From the NCBI GenBank assembly GCA_030077755.1, contig JAQJZZ010000014.1:620001-684000 (forward strand): a DNA stretch of 64,000 nucleotides, written 5' to 3'. Below, one piece after another: positions 45,927-59,299 of this stretch. Below the pieces are notes generated by a model, which was given only the letters and a program-made list of their open reading frames with translations, did no database searches and was not told the DNA's origin. Made by a program: the position numbers and the translations under genes. The DNA is from Filosporella fistucella. Its lineage: Eukaryota; Ascomycota; Leotiomycetes; Helotiales. Each line of letters begins with the position of its first letter. The stretch's first letter is position 1.

Positions 45927-47659
45927 TCAAGCAGCAGCTTCCTCCTTCGTGGGCGGCAGCATCTCGACCGGCTTCCCCACAACATCGGATTTGAAAACCG
46001 CATGAACAGCAATCTTCTTCCCATCAGGCATCACAACAGAATCTTTGACCTTTGGCATCACCACCACTGGAACTCTAGGCTTGATTGCAGTCGGCGGTTT
46101 GCCTTGAGGAGCATCTCCACTGGAAGGCGGGAGGCCGATATTGACATCGTAGGTATACAATTGTTCGCTAGCACCACCAAGTTCTGGGGTTGTGGATGAA
46201 ATGGTCATGGTGTTGAAAGATATCTTGGTAGACATAGTTCCGTCTGGTTGCCATGTTTTGGGGTCGTCGTAGTATTCGTTTACGTCGACCATTCCACTGT
46301 TCAGACCGATTGTGTTGTCGATGAAGCGGTGGACGGTGTATTTCAGTTGGAAAGCTGGAGGAGAGTTTAGCATGAGTATCCGAGATCTGAGATTATAGGA
46401 CAATGGGGATATACCGCCAGTTCCGCCGGGCTCGTTGACATTTATCCCAACACCAAGGCCCTCCAGAATATGGTTTTCTGTTTGGATCAGCAATGTGCAG
46501 CAACTCTTTAAATTGTGATATCGACTCACTATTATCAAATACCAAAGTAGCATAAGACGCAATGCCACCTGGTACCTGGACTTGCATACCATCAGGCAGA
46601 GTGACCCAATCTTCGCGGCAAGTCAGCTATGTAACACAGGCCGAAAACGCAGAAACTTACTCGTGGCAGCTGGCAAGATAACAGGACTGAACCCAGTATC
46701 ACCATCTATCTTAGCATTATCTCCATACCATGAGTTAATGACCCAATCATTCGAATCCCAATTATAGATATTGATCGCAAGCTTGTAAGTCCGCCAAACA
46801 AAGTCCATGATAAACATGATAAGAAAGAATACAATAGCTCCAGCTACAGCGCCTACAATGACTGGGCCAATAGCCGCACCAATTTGTGCCATCACACTGG
46901 CCTCAACAACCCCCGTAGCAACAATCTCCGCACCTCCTTCAGCTGCGGCTTCTGGAACAGCTGCGTCAACAGCTATTCCAGCAATGCGCTTCTTGATATA
47001 CTTCCCCACGATGGTTGTTACAATGAGGGAGATAATGGCTGGAATAGCCTCAGCGGGTGTGGAAGTCCACAAGCTATTGGAAATGCCAAGAGTATTGCCG
47101 CTCATGGAAAGAGATCCCATCTGGACGACTGGTTGTGGCGTAGGACCACCCTCAACTGAGGTTTCGGATGGTGGTGGAGGAGCAGTGTAGATCCCTGGGT
47201 AATTGTTAATGCTATCCACACTACATATACAGCAATGTAATATCCCAAAGTCATCTGAAAATTGTCCCTCAAAGATATAGCGAATAAACTTACACATATA
47301 CCCAGTAGGAGCATGAGGCGGGCCAGAAATCGACAAATAATAGGGAGTATTATTCGATGCATTGATGACCTGAAAGAAAGCTGCCTTTTCACGCTGATTT
47401 ATATTGCTGTAAATAGGATTGAGGTCATTCGCAGTCCTGTTCTGGAAGTCTTGCACAGTGTTGTAGTCTCCTCTAGCATAGGCTGCCTGAAGTGGAGCGG
47501 ACATGAATGTGGCAGATCCTACTGGTGATCCAGGAACATCAGCGACAACTAGACGAAAAACGTTAGTCGAATATTTTTTTCGGTAATGGGGGAATTCTTA
47601 CTTCCAGCCTTCTTAGCGGCTGCTTGGATGGCGTCGGGAACATGGGCTAGGAAAGACAT
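45927..47659 (-). CDS. unknown protein with a Gly/Ala-rich hydrophobic core and beta-rich C-terminus
   Basis: Model exons are 47659..47602, 47548..46661, 46610..46530, 46477..46415 and 46354..45927, about 505 aa. Exon 2 may hide a further short intron near 47295. The N-terminus (AHVPDAIQAAAKKAG) has no signal peptide. A polar domain (KAAFFQVINASNNTPYYLSI) is followed by hydrophobic segments EAIPAIISLIVTTIVGKYI and AQIGAAIGPVIVGAVAGAIV-FFLIMFIM, which could insert in membranes. The C-terminal half is a beta-rich module (WVTLPDGMQVQVPGGIASYA, LKYTVHRFIDNTIGLNSG). Helical-hydrophobic plus beta architecture recalls membrane-active proteins, but I found no signature. Function unknown. Confidence 0.7.
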
Positions 47660-48741
47660 TGCTGGATTTGGATGTGTATTGAACTGAGTTGCTGATGAAG
47701 TGTTTGGTTCTTGTATGTGATGAATGCAGTATTGAAGATTGAGTTTTCTCATAGACCTTCCCTACCTTTTATAACAAAATAATATTCGCAGAAACCACAC
47801 ATTTCAATGCTTCTGGAAAGTCCAGTGATCTCAGAGACACACCCAAGAGAGAGCAACTAGGACAAGAGAACCCAGCCTAGCCCAGGAAAATGACCTTTAC
47901 AGCCGTTGCTGCATTTGATATTGGGTAAGCTTCAGCCGTCCAGCGGAAAGTCGTGGAGCTGGGGACCGTCATACGGGCTCTGGTAGTGGATGGGTAAAAA
48001 ACTAAACATGTCTCGTCGAAATCGAGATGTTTCTCAAAATAAAGATACATTTTGAAAGTTGAACGCACAAATTTCACTCCAGCTAGCGTTTGGGTGACAC
48101 AAACGTTGCAATGTAACCCCACTCAGCGGAGAAGCCGTCAGCCCTACCAGAGCCACGCCAGCCACATTCGAGTTTCCAACGTCGCAGTATGCGGGGTGTG
48201 GGGTCATTCTGGACGTATCCATGGTTGCCAAGATCAACTGAGGACAGTTACTAATCAGAGACAAACGATCTTTGTTCAGTGGAGCTGATTATTCAGTACT
48301 GTGTTTGCACCCTGCCAAAATCATATATGCAGCCAAGAGTGCTGAACATAAATCTTGGGTGGGACTGAAGGCTTGCTCTGATATTCTTGACCTCTACAAC
48401 CCGTACCACAAAGTAGTGTCAAACATGCCAATGAGTTGTTGATGAGCTGTGATCTTTGCAAGCAGGCAATATATGGCTGGCTAAGTCATGTCCTAATGCG
48501 TGAAGGGTATAGGGGTGTAATCCTAGCTTACATTATTGAAAAGGTGATCCGCGAGATGCGCAGACAGCAATAATGGAAATGAATCGGAAGATGTTTATTT
48601 ACTTTGGTAACAAGGAAAAGTTTCGTTTCGTAAAACCATACTGTCAGGAGAGGGTGTGATCGCAGCCCAGAGAAAACCAAACAGCTGAGAAATATCAAGA
48701 AGACGGTCCGGTGCGATACAGTGGACCAGTACACATCCACT
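47660..48741. other. intergenic region
   Basis: About 1.1 kb holding the promoter of the unknown gene and the 3' flank of the CorA-like gene. No coding feature was accepted. Confidence 0.45.
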
Positions 48742-51700
48742 TTACGCACGAGGCCATCTAGATCCTTCTTCAATATCTCTTGGCCGTGCAGCGCGCTTCG
48801 TATTCCTCCTCTTGACCCCAGCCAAAGCAGATTTTGCCAATTTGACAGCGGTGCTCTCTGGGCTTTCAGTGTTTTCGATCTCTGGTCTCGTGGTGTGGTC
48901 TCGGCGAAACACATTGTGGATTGTATTCCCAGCGCGACGGAGCTTGCTAAGAATAAGCTGCAAGCTCAGGGCAAAGATAATGGTGCCCAAGATGAAGACG
49001 GCCATGAGCCACCCAAACGTTCCCCAGCCTGCCACCTCAGGGACGATACCGTGGCCCATGCTGAAGACACCCTAGATACAAGTCAGGTTTGACGATTCTG
49101 TCGGGGCGCTGCCTTCTTACTGCAACAAATGCGAGCGGAAGATACGCAATAGTGACCCAAGTGAGCATGCTGATGTTTTCGTTTTGCTCCACACTGATAA
49201 CCGAAGCCATCTGTAGCATGTCAATACACGACTGATTCGTAGTCAGAGAGGAATACTTACGCCTTCGCCGAGCCGCGAGCTTTGTTCAATCCTTTGCTGA
49301 ATAGAGGTATGAGCGTTTTCCAGTCTCTTCCTCCTTTTTTCGAATGCCTCCATAACCTTCTGGGCATCTCTTCTCATATCTCGATGCCGAAATTCGAGAC
49401 CCTGCACCATGTTAGTGTTATACTAAAGAAGAATATTCAAGCAATCAATATACTCTAGCAAGCTCTTTCGTCATTTCTCTTTTAGCTATCTCGATCTCCT
49501 CGAGGGCACGGTTCAATTTGTCGTCAAATACTCGGAGTGCTTCAAGACCCCATATCATTTTCTTGAGTTCCTTCAAGGCCACGTCGGATTTGTGCCACTC
49601 AATCCCTTTCAGCAAGACCATTGGCTATTGCATGTCAATACCACGTCGAAAGATTATAGCCAGAAACCTACGTCCATTCCCATGATATCATCTAGTTGTA
49701 CGGTGAACTCCTCACACTCTTTGGACAGACTCTCGCACAGATAACCTAAAATGAGAAAAAAGCATAATATACGCCCAGAGTACTGCTGATGAATGAACAT
49801 CTGCAGAATCTGAGTGATTTCTCGCGTGTATCCCGCAACTGCTGCTTCGTCAATCAACTCTGACACAATAGAGCATGTCCAAGATCGTCCCATACGATCT
49901 CCCGTGAAGACCAGAGACATGGAAAGTTGCCTGATAGATGATAGATGTCGCCTCCCGCCATCAGCTCGATTCTTCTTCTCCTTCTTGTTTCGCTGATCGG
50001 ACACTCCTTTAGGTGGGAACTTGGTCGTAATATTGATTTCCTTCTCAAGCTCGGCTGACTTCTCCAGGTCACTGTCGCTCTGTGCTAGTCTCTCTTGACT
50101 TTCGAGAAGTTTGCTTGCTGTCTCGGCAGCTTTTTTGGCAACCATCCTCTGTTTCGCCTCTTCTTTCTCAATCTCCTCTTCAATCTGGGCGATTCTGCTC
50201 TTGACATCATCTTGTAAGCGCCAGTGTGATATCGTTATCGTAGTTATCCACACATCTCCAAGTCCGTTGGAAGTCTGATTATGAACATTAGAGAAATGAG
50301 AGAGAATACCCAGGTGGTCATCGAAAGTATCCAGAGCGTCTGTGTGCCACATGTAAATAAGTGCTTGAAGGATCACCGGAGACATTTTTTTGACGAATCT
50401 AGCTGAGAGTTAGCGATTTGACTGCCCACCAATTACCATAAACTCACAAAATTCTGTACTTTGTTCCAACATCAACCATCTATTCTCGATTAGCAAAATT
50501 GCTTCCTACACAACCGTGGCTACTCACACTGTCATTGAGGATAGAAAAGAGCGAATCCTGATAATCGATGAGGAGCTGATTCCGCAGTGGCTCATCTTGC
50601 AACATTTCCTTGCAACGAGGGGATAATTCTGTGTACTTGGGATGCGCAGCTTGCTTTCCCAAGAAATACAGATCCCACAAGCCAGGTTTCTTTTCCTTCT
50701 CCATCAAGCCCAACCCGTTCATCAAAGGCTGGAATAATTGGTTCCTTGGCTTCCAAAAATCCTTGTCCGTTCTTCCTTTTGCCCACGCGATTCCTATTTC
50801 AGGTGCTTCTCCTCCGGTAGATTTCAGGGTAAGATCGAAGCAGCTCACGTGTAGGACCTTTGTGGCCGGAATTTTTGCAATGATATTTTCCAATGACCAG
50901 TCTGGGGGTTCTGACAATTTATTATCTTTTAGGTAATTTCTGATGTTAGAGCGGATGGTAACATCTCTAGTCTGCTTGAGCTTGTAGACAGTGGGAGTAT
51001 CTTCCAGTGATTGAACGGTCGTATCAGCATGATACAAAGCCACCGGTTGTCTTTTTCTCCACATGAACCCCTCTGAATCTTCGCTCAGCTTCGTCTTCTC
51101 CCGCAGAAGCTCAAGAATTTTCTTTACATCATTCTTTCCGCTACTATCTGATGACTCAGGTTCTGCGAATCGAATTTGTTTCGGCGACTGACGCCCTTTT
51201 GTGTATTCATCATCATCTGGACGACTGTGGCCATCACCCCCGCTAGGCCAGTTGAACTGGCTGAGAGAAGCTTTGCGAGAATTGTTGGGCGACACAAAGT
51301 CAGTCGTGGCAGACATTAACCATGACGAATGTCTTTTCTTCCGAAAATCGTCTAATATAGTAGACGCAATGATGCATGAGGTTGCGATATCCCACCACTC
51401 CCCAACGGCATTCAACTTGCTTTGGTCCCAAGAAGCCATAAAGGTGTAGTCGCAAAGTAAAAATTCCAGACAGGCGTTGAAACAATCATCACGAGCGTTT
51501 GTGATATCAAGACCTAGCGGAATGTGATGAGCTAGGCAACTCAACTCCCAAGGAGCAGGCCGAGGTGTTGCGGACCTCATGTTGTGATCTGGATCCCAAC
51601 GTACCACCGTCCTCCTCCCCGGATTAAGTTCTTTAGTATCTGGTCGAAGTCTGATCAACTGTTTTGTGGCGGATAGAGCCGAGCCGCCTGGCTGCGTCAA

Positions 51701-54041
51701 AGATTTACTGCGTATCCGGATCTCATCACTGATCATAGAAAGGTTTGCGACCTCAAAGTCGAGTGACTGATCGACCAGACGCCCTTGTCCGAATAATCTT
51801 AAGGATTTTTCTGCTTTCACATGCCAATTCCTAGCCCATGTATGATGCTTCGCAAGGTTGATATTGTATTTGGAGAACCGATTCGCGTCTTCCTTTTGCA
51901 GCTTTTCGCAGATTTGGCCGAATGAGTAGCTATGGTACCATCTGAGAAAGCACATGTAAGAGTCATCCAGTGCCGATGTTCCAGCATCGTTATCTTTGTT
52001 TTGAATCTCGTCCAGGAGCTCCAAGCTGTTCCAGAGTCGATCCTTCATATCACTACTCTCGTAAATCTCAGGGTATTGAGTCCAAGTGTACCAAACAATT
52101 AGTGCGCAAAACCACTTTTGCTCACGAGGATTGAGATCCTGGTGACGCCGATCTGGTACTCGCCGACTTTGTTGGGTTAGAATATTCGTTGCGCTGGTTG
52201 ACTCCGGCTTGCAAGGTCTTGGTGATGCAATCGGGGGCATGATATCGTATGGCAATATTCCTAACCTTGAATTCCGTAACAAGCGTGGCTTGAGCCGAGG
52301 TATGATGTTAAGAACCCAGATGCTAGACTCTCGAAGAAGATTCAAGAGTCTGACCTTGTAAGCTGCCACCATGTCAACATAGTGGTTCCGCTTAACCTCA
52401 GCGGAGTCTGCCTGAGGTGGGAGGGAGGGACGAGTATCTAAGAACTTGATTGCTTTGACCAGTAGACGTACTTGCCAACTATACAGAACAAAATTTAGTA
52501 TCGTGGATTGATTGTCGCTGAGGGGTGTGTCTTGACGGTGCCGATATCAAGGGCACTTACAATGTGCTAGACAGGTCAACTACCTGTGGGGTGATAATAT
52601 TCTGAAGAAGGGCAACACCCAGATTTTCGCCCAGAACACTGTTCGCACTCTGCGCCCCATTTGGCATGGGACCTTCGACTTCCGTGATCGATGTGATTTC
52701 CGATGCTTTTGCATCAGAACTTGAATGCTGCTCGTTAACTTCTGACGCTTTACAGCACTTCTTAATGTGCTCATTGCCATCAATTGGAACCGGAGATACT
52801 GAGAGAACATGCTCAACACATCTTCCTACAATGTTCAATTCTGTCGAATCAGCGGAAGGAAGCTGCCCCAACGCATTTGACCAGAGTCGATACGGCGCTG
52901 AAATGGACCAGTCCGATACTCCAAGATAGTTTTGAACATCTGCGGAGGATATGGCAGGGTAGGCCTCATGATCAATTGGAGTATGACTCTTCACCAACGA
53001 AAATGCTGTCACAATCGTGACTGCTTTGTCCTCGACTAACGTGTAAGGCTGGTAAGCGTGTAAGCTAACAATTTCATCGCGATAATCTGAATGTCCGTCA
53101 ACATCAGTATGGCACAGGCGTGCACGGGCGCAGTGATGCCGGTCCAGAGCAATAGGTTTGCGATCGATCCACAATCGCATCTCCAATCTACTAGCATGTA
53201 TTTCGCTCTCACATGCCAGCACCCAGGCGTTCCCTCCAGTTCCAGCTTGTTTGACCGAGTAGTTGTCGCAAAAGGACCTGGATGTGCCGGCATTCTTTGC
53301 ACTCGAGCTAGAGCACCCAAATCGAAGGATTCCACCGATATCAATTGTCAGGTCCACGCCTTCTGGCTTGGAGGCTGGGCGAGAGCCGTTGCTGACACTC
53401 GGTACGGTCTCTATAGGATTTGATGGAGGAATTCGGGCAATTTGATAAAGTGTTCCATCCTTGATGAAAGAACAGATAGTGTAGGAACCAAAGGCTATTG
53501 AACCCAAAAGAGCATGCTGTTGCACTAAATTAAATCTAGTGCATGGCCATTGAAGGTTGATCATGCCTTGCGCAGGTGTGTTCTCGAGGATGTAATCCGT
53601 CTCTTTGTTGATTCGGATTCCCAAGCCCCACGTTCCTTTCTGGTTTCGTCTTTGAGCTCGTGCCAAGATGGACTCAGGGTTGTCGGGGAAGTCCCCTCGA
53701 ATAAATACGACACCGCACTCCTCATCTGGTGCTGTGAATTGCAGTAATTCGTGCCAAGAAGTGACTGATCCTGTAAATCCATTGCTTCCAAAGTCTAACG
53801 TTTTGTATGACTTCGTGACAGAAAGACTTGTATAGCAGTTATCTAGTACTTTCAGTATGCTGAGAACTATTTAGTGATGGGGATGGCTTGCAAACCTTCA
53901 TCGATGCCATCAAGCCAGGCAAAATCATTCTCGGGGCTATACATTAATAAGTGTATACACAAATCTTTACGAGGTCACATACTTGTCGTCGGAACCTGGC
54001 AGGAGGACTCCAGGAAGTTCTTTCCAATCTTTTTCGGTCAT
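48742..54041 (-). CDS. giant CorA-like Mg2+ transporter-domain protein, ten exons
   Basis: Exons 54041..53983, 53936..53896, 53848..52561, 52478..50528, 50479..50448, 50398..49672, 49624..49454, 49401..49261, 49210..49121 and 49071..48742 give 1609 aa; every junction keeps phase. The first ~1100 residues form large soluble regions of unknown type, with Trp/Asp-rich and low-complexity parts. Residues ~1124-1470 are mostly long charged helices (EEEIEKEEAKQRMVAKKAAE; ALEEIEIAKREMTKELA), as in the CorA cytosolic stalk. Two C-terminal transmembrane helices follow (SMLTWVTIAYLPLAFVAGVF at ~1480-1500; WLMAVFILGTIIFALSLQLI). The CorA GMN loop is replaced by VFSM, so Mg2+ transport is doubtful. Such CorA-like proteins are common in Leotiomycetes. 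Confidence 0.85.
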
Positions 54042-56940
54042 AGTGAAATTGCGATTGTCATTAAAACGACGATATGTGAGGCAGAGTAGAAGTGGGTATT
54101 GTCCGCCCCATCCCAATTATCCTCAAAGACTACACATGATACAGATTGCCACCTGGTAGTGGCATGATTTCCTTGAAGAAACTGGCCGCACCATGCCCAA
54201 TAATACGAAGTACATCACTCTATGCGTGAAGATATTCTACTCGGTGGCCACAACTGGAGGAATTGCAGCCTCCAAGCTGCACGTCAACTGAAACGAAACA
54301 TCCACATTTCAAAGATGGTGAGATTCATGCAAAGCGCTCCTGTCAAAGTGAAAGTTGGCAAATAGGAGTCATATCTGAGGACCTGTCAGGCAATGGCCCA
54401 AAAGAGGCGGCTTGGTGGCAAACGGGTGGTAAGCGGGTGGTGGGACGATCAGCGTCTGATGATAGTGAGAAAGTCATGTTTTCCCATCTGGAATTTATCA
54501 AACTATGGATCAATTTCCTTTTTGAAGCTTTTCGGGAGTACTCTGTAGCCTTTGCCAAATAGTATCCCCGAGTCGTAGTTCAGCAGTTCAATGAAATCGG
54601 TTGAGTGAATGCCGGGTGGCACGTGAATTTGCGTTTTGGGGACAGAATCTGGGAACATGGATGGCCTTTACAGTCTGTCAGATTGCATTGCCCCAAGTGT
54701 AGAGGAATCGCACAATGGCTGTATTGTGTCTAATTAGCCTCGAGTGCTTCTGCTACTTGGGCTTCTTGGAAGCAGGGCGGGAGTTGGACACGTCGAATTT
54801 TTAGACATCCCGTCAGATCGGAATGGCGAGAAGCCAGATAGAATGCCAGGCGATTTCGAAGCATTAGAGCAGATATTGGTATGTATAATCAATGCAAGGG
54901 ATGGATTACTCTCATGGTTGAAGAAGACTGATGTATGAAGAAGCATCGTTGTTTCCATGTTGAGGTACCTAGGTAGTCCGGGACACCGCGGGCGGTTGGC
55001 CACGAAAACACGTGAGTGGAAAGAATACCATGTTTCAACCCTGCCCGGTGGTAAGTGACAGGTTCTAGGTCTTTTACTTGTAGCCCTGAGTACCTGTATG
55101 AGTATTCAAGCCCAATTGGAATAGTTCTGGGTCGTCACAAGTTATACAGAGAGATAGGGTAGCGTCCTGAATATTTTGGGAGTAACCTCGACACATATAT
55201 CATGACATCTACCAAAGCCCCTATCCTCTCATAAAAGAGTTGCAATTAAAGCGATAGAAGTCTAAGCACGCCTTTTTATAAAACTTGATTCCGATTTTAC
55301 AATGAATATTCGAATTGGCAGACACCTGAACCGTCACGTGCCGAGCAGGATGACCTACATTTAGGACTCAATTCAAGGCAAATACCATTACAAATTTGAT
55401 CAAGGTAAAAGGTAGATTATATGCTAGCAACGGCGTTCAATGACATCTTTCAATTCCAGGGCTCTCCAACGCCCTCCCTCAACACTGCGCCTCGGCTTTC
55501 TAAATTTGGCACAAGGCGGACAGCCTAACATTTGTGGAACAGGAACTGGGAGAAGAAATGAATAGAATACTGTGCTGCTTGGAGATGTTCAGCTATGCTT
55601 ATAATCTCTGATTTTTAGTCGAAGAACAGGATTTTGGAATTAGCCTTGTTTGCAGGCTTTGGACGAACAAATTATTTCATCAACGAGCCTAACTGTAGTC
55701 CATTCTTCTCAGCAAACACTACTTTGAGATGATGCTTCAAGTTTCCCGCAACATTGCACTTCAGCTCTTCGCAAAATCGACATGGCATTTTGCCACTTTC
55801 AGCCTAGGCGGTGTAAAGATAGATGCCCATGGAAAGTTCTAGGAGAATGGAGATATTGATAGACAAGTTCAGCCTCGCCATGGATTTTAATCTTATTTGC
55901 TAGTCTTATTTGCTATCAGAGGTTTGTGGTCTTGAAGGGAAGGGAAACAGAGGTCTGAGTATGAGACAGGTCGACCTTCTCTTGCTCCTTTCTTCTTGCG
56001 ACTGTAGCTGAGCCAACCAAAACGTGCAAGGATTGACAAGTAAACATTGAAAAACTGTGCAAAGAAATGGCAAAATGATAGAAATCATTATTTTCTAAGC
56101 TATTCCAATGGACGAACATACAAGAAGTCACATCTGATACCAATCATCTCACAGAAGCCACCCTAAACATTGCGAGATAGTCCTGCAAAGGGCAAATATC
56201 GTAGCCTTGCCAAGCACTTACCGCTAGTGTGACCGACACACCGAATCAACAGACTCGTAAAGCAGCACTGACTCAGGGGGAACACTGAATTTGGTGCCTG
56301 CCTATTTTGCCAACATCAAGGCAATATTCATGGCCGTAAAGACTTTTGTTGTGATCCTGCAAGTCCAAGTAATTCCTACTAGAGTTAGTCAAATTCAACT
56401 GGATCGTCTTTTTCTGTATTTCAACTTCTAAAGATTTGGGAAAAGTGGAAGTGCAAGATAATTTCAATTTCCGTAGGTCAGCAAAACTGTTTACTTAACT
56501 TCGGCATATGGTGCCGCTTTATTTAGGGCAGCCAGTTAACCTCCCTCAGGCCACATTGGACATGAGCGGCACCTCATGAACTGGAATCCTCGAACATTGA
56601 ATAATTGAGTAAAGAGTTCCATAAAGATACAGAAATTATGATATTGAGTAGAAAACAGGGTCAATTCACAAAGTCCCATCCACGTGATAGTAAAAATTCG
56701 GGTTTGCCTCAGCCTCGTGTGAAATCCTGGGTGCGGCAAGGGTCGATAGAATGCCATAGAATTCGAGCTGTCGAAACCCGCGCTAAGACCGTGCTATTTC
56801 TTCCCTCCTGGAGACAACAATCTTTCAACTTTTTCACATCATAACAAACCACACTTTCTCTTCTCTCCACAACAAAGATACCCATTCCACTTCCTCCTCC
56901 CTACCATCAATCAACTTAACGCTTTACGAATTACTTCAAG
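54042..56940. other. large divergent intergenic region
   Basis: 2.9 kb between the CorA-like gene (-) and HSP90 (+). Open frames such as 54263..54562 and 54734..55003 have no features. The right end must contain the HSP90 promoter and first 5' UTR exon. I saw no in-register heat-shock element and no repeat. Confidence 0.45.
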
Positions 56941-57128
56941 GTAAGCGCATAAATCCTATTTCTCTTGACAGCTGCCTGGACTTTTTGTTTAGAGCTCAGC
57001 CTCACTGTGGTTGAGCTTCAACAGCTGTCCAGTTCATCAACAGCACCCACCCTTATGGCAGCACATTCAAGAAATCTCAATCACAATCTCTCGCATTCAA
57101 TTTCGTGCACTAACAATTTTTTTGGCAG
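56941..57128 (+). other. 5' UTR intron of HSP90
   Basis: A 188-bp putative intron: donor CAAG|GTAAGC, branch CACTAAC, T-rich tract, acceptor TTTGGCAG|ACACG. It ends 16 bp before the HSP90 start codon. The consensus match is strong; use needs RNA data. Confidence 0.6.
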
Positions 57129-57144
57129 ACACGACACCGCAATC

Positions 57145-59299
57145 ATGCCTGGCGAGACCTTCGAGTTCCAGGCTGAGATCTCTCAGCTTCTCTCCCTGAT
57201 CATCAACACAGTCTATTCCAACAAGGAGATCTTCCTGAGAGAACTTGTTTCCAACTGTTCTGATGCTCTCGACAAGATTAGATATGAGGCCCTTTCAGAC
57301 TCGAGTAAGCTTGAGTCAGGTAAGGACCTCCGTATCGACATCATCCCAGACAAGGAGAACAAGACCCTCACCATCCGCGATACTGGTATTGGTATGACCA
57401 AGGCCGTAAGTACACCGACCGCACTTTCTTACTAGACTATGCTAACAAAAGTAGGATCTCGTCAACAATCTTGGTACGATCGCACGATCTGGCACCAAAC
57501 AATTTATGGAAGCTCTCACCGCAGGTGCTGATATCTCCATGATTGGTCAGTTTGGTGTTGGTTTCTACTCTGCATACCTCGTCGCCGACCGAGTCACCGT
57601 CGTTTCCAAGCACAATGATGATGAACAATATATCTGGGAGTCTTCTGCTGGTGGAACCTTCACACTCACACCTGATACCGATGGCGAGCAACTCGGCCGT
57701 GGTACCAAGATCATTCTCCACCTCAAGGAGGAGCAAACCGACTACTTGAACGAGTCAAAGATCAAGGAGGTCATTAAGAAGCACTCCGAATTCATCTCAT
57801 ACCCTATCTACCTTCACGTCTCAAAGGAGACTGAGACCGAGGTTCCTGATGAGGATGAGGAAGAGACAAAGGAGGATGAGGGTGACGAGAAGAAGGCCAA
57901 GATTGAGGAGGTCGATGACGAGGATGAAAAGAAGGAGAAGAAGACCAAGAAGGTCAAGGAGACAAAGATTGAGGAGGAGGAGCTCAACAAGCAAAAGCCA
58001 ATCTGGACTCGCAATCCTTCCGACATCACACCTGAGGAGTATGGTTCCTTCTACAAGTCTCTCTCCAATGATTGGGAGGACCACCTTGCTGTCAAGCACT
58101 TCTCCGTCGAGGGTCAACTCGAGTTCCGCGCCATCCTTTTCGTTCCAAAGCGTGCTCCTTTTGATCTCTTTGAGACAAAGAAGACCAAGAACAACATCAA
58201 GCTCTACGTTCGTCGTGTATTCATCACTGATGATGCCACTGATCTCATTCCTGAGTGGTTGAGCTTCGTCAAGGGTGTTGTTGATTCTGAGGATCTTCCT
58301 CTCAACTTGTCCCGTGAGACCCTTCAACAAAACAAAATCATGAAGGTCATCAAGAAGAACATTGTTAAGAAGGTTCTTGAGCTCTTCCAAGAGATCTCCG
58401 AGGATAAGGAGCAATTCGACAAATTCTACACTGCTTTCAGCAAGAACATCAAGCTTGGTATCCATGAGGACTCTCAAAACAGACAAGCTCTTGCCAAGCT
58501 TCTCCGATTCAACTCCACCACTTCTGGCGATGATATGACCTCCCTTACCGACTATGTCACCCGTATGCAAGAGCACCAAAAGAACCTCTACTACATCACT
58601 GGCGAGTCTCTTAAGGCCGTTCAAAAGTCACCATTCCTCGACTCCCTCAAGGAGAAGAAGTTTGAGGTTCTCTTCTTGGTTGACCCCATTGATGAGTATG
58701 CCATGACCCAATTGAAGGAGTTTGACGGCAAGAAGCTGGTTGATATCACCAAGGATTTCGAGCTTGAGGAGACCGAGGAGGAGAAGAAGGTCCGTGAGGA
58801 AGAGGAGAAGGAGTTTGAGGGTCTTGCCAAGGCTCTCAAGAACGTCTTGGGTGACAAGGTTGAGAAGGTTGTTGTCAGCCACAAGCTTGTCGGTGCTCCT
58901 TGCGCCATCCGTACTGGCCAATTCGGTTGGTCCGCCAACATGGAGCGTATCATGAAGGCTCAGGCCCTCCGTGATACCTCTATGTCCTCTTACATGTCCT
59001 CCAAGAAGACTTTCGAGATCTCACCTAGATCACCAATCATCAAGGAGCTCAAGAAGAAGGTTGAGGCTGATGGTGAGAATGACCGTACTGTCAAGTCGAT
59101 CACTCAACTTCTCTTCGAGACCTCGCTTCTCGTCTCCGGTTTCACCATTGAGGAGCCAGCCGGATTTGCCGAGCGTATTCACAAGCTTGTCTCTCTTGGC
59201 CTGAACGTCGATGAGGAGCCAGAGGCTGCTGAGGAGACCGCGGCTGAGGAGGTTGCAGGTGATGCTCCTGCTGAGAGTGCGATGGAGGAGGTTGATTAG
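57145..59299 (+). CDS. hsp90: HSP90 molecular chaperone
   Basis: Cytosolic ATP-dependent chaperone for kinases, steroid-receptor-like clients and many signalling proteins. Exons 57145..57405 and 57455..59299 give 701 aa. The GHKL ATPase domain shows [10 protein letters not shown] (catalytic Glu33), [10 protein letters not shown] and [15 protein letters not shown] charged linker rich in Glu/Lys lies at ~215-265. The middle domain has the conserved Arg loop ([12 protein letters not shown]). The C-terminal dimerisation domain ends in MEEVD, the TPR co-chaperone anchor. Codon use is strongly biased to preferred codons, as expected for a highly expressed gene. Confidence 0.98.

Noticed and set aside
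56700..56840. Possible heat-shock elements upstream of HSP90
   Set aside because: GAA and TTC units occur but not in the 5-bp register of a true element.
57821..58624. 267-codon open frame antisense to HSP90
   Set aside because: It arises from the biased codon use of HSP90; the Leu-rich product has no features and the sense gene is certain.
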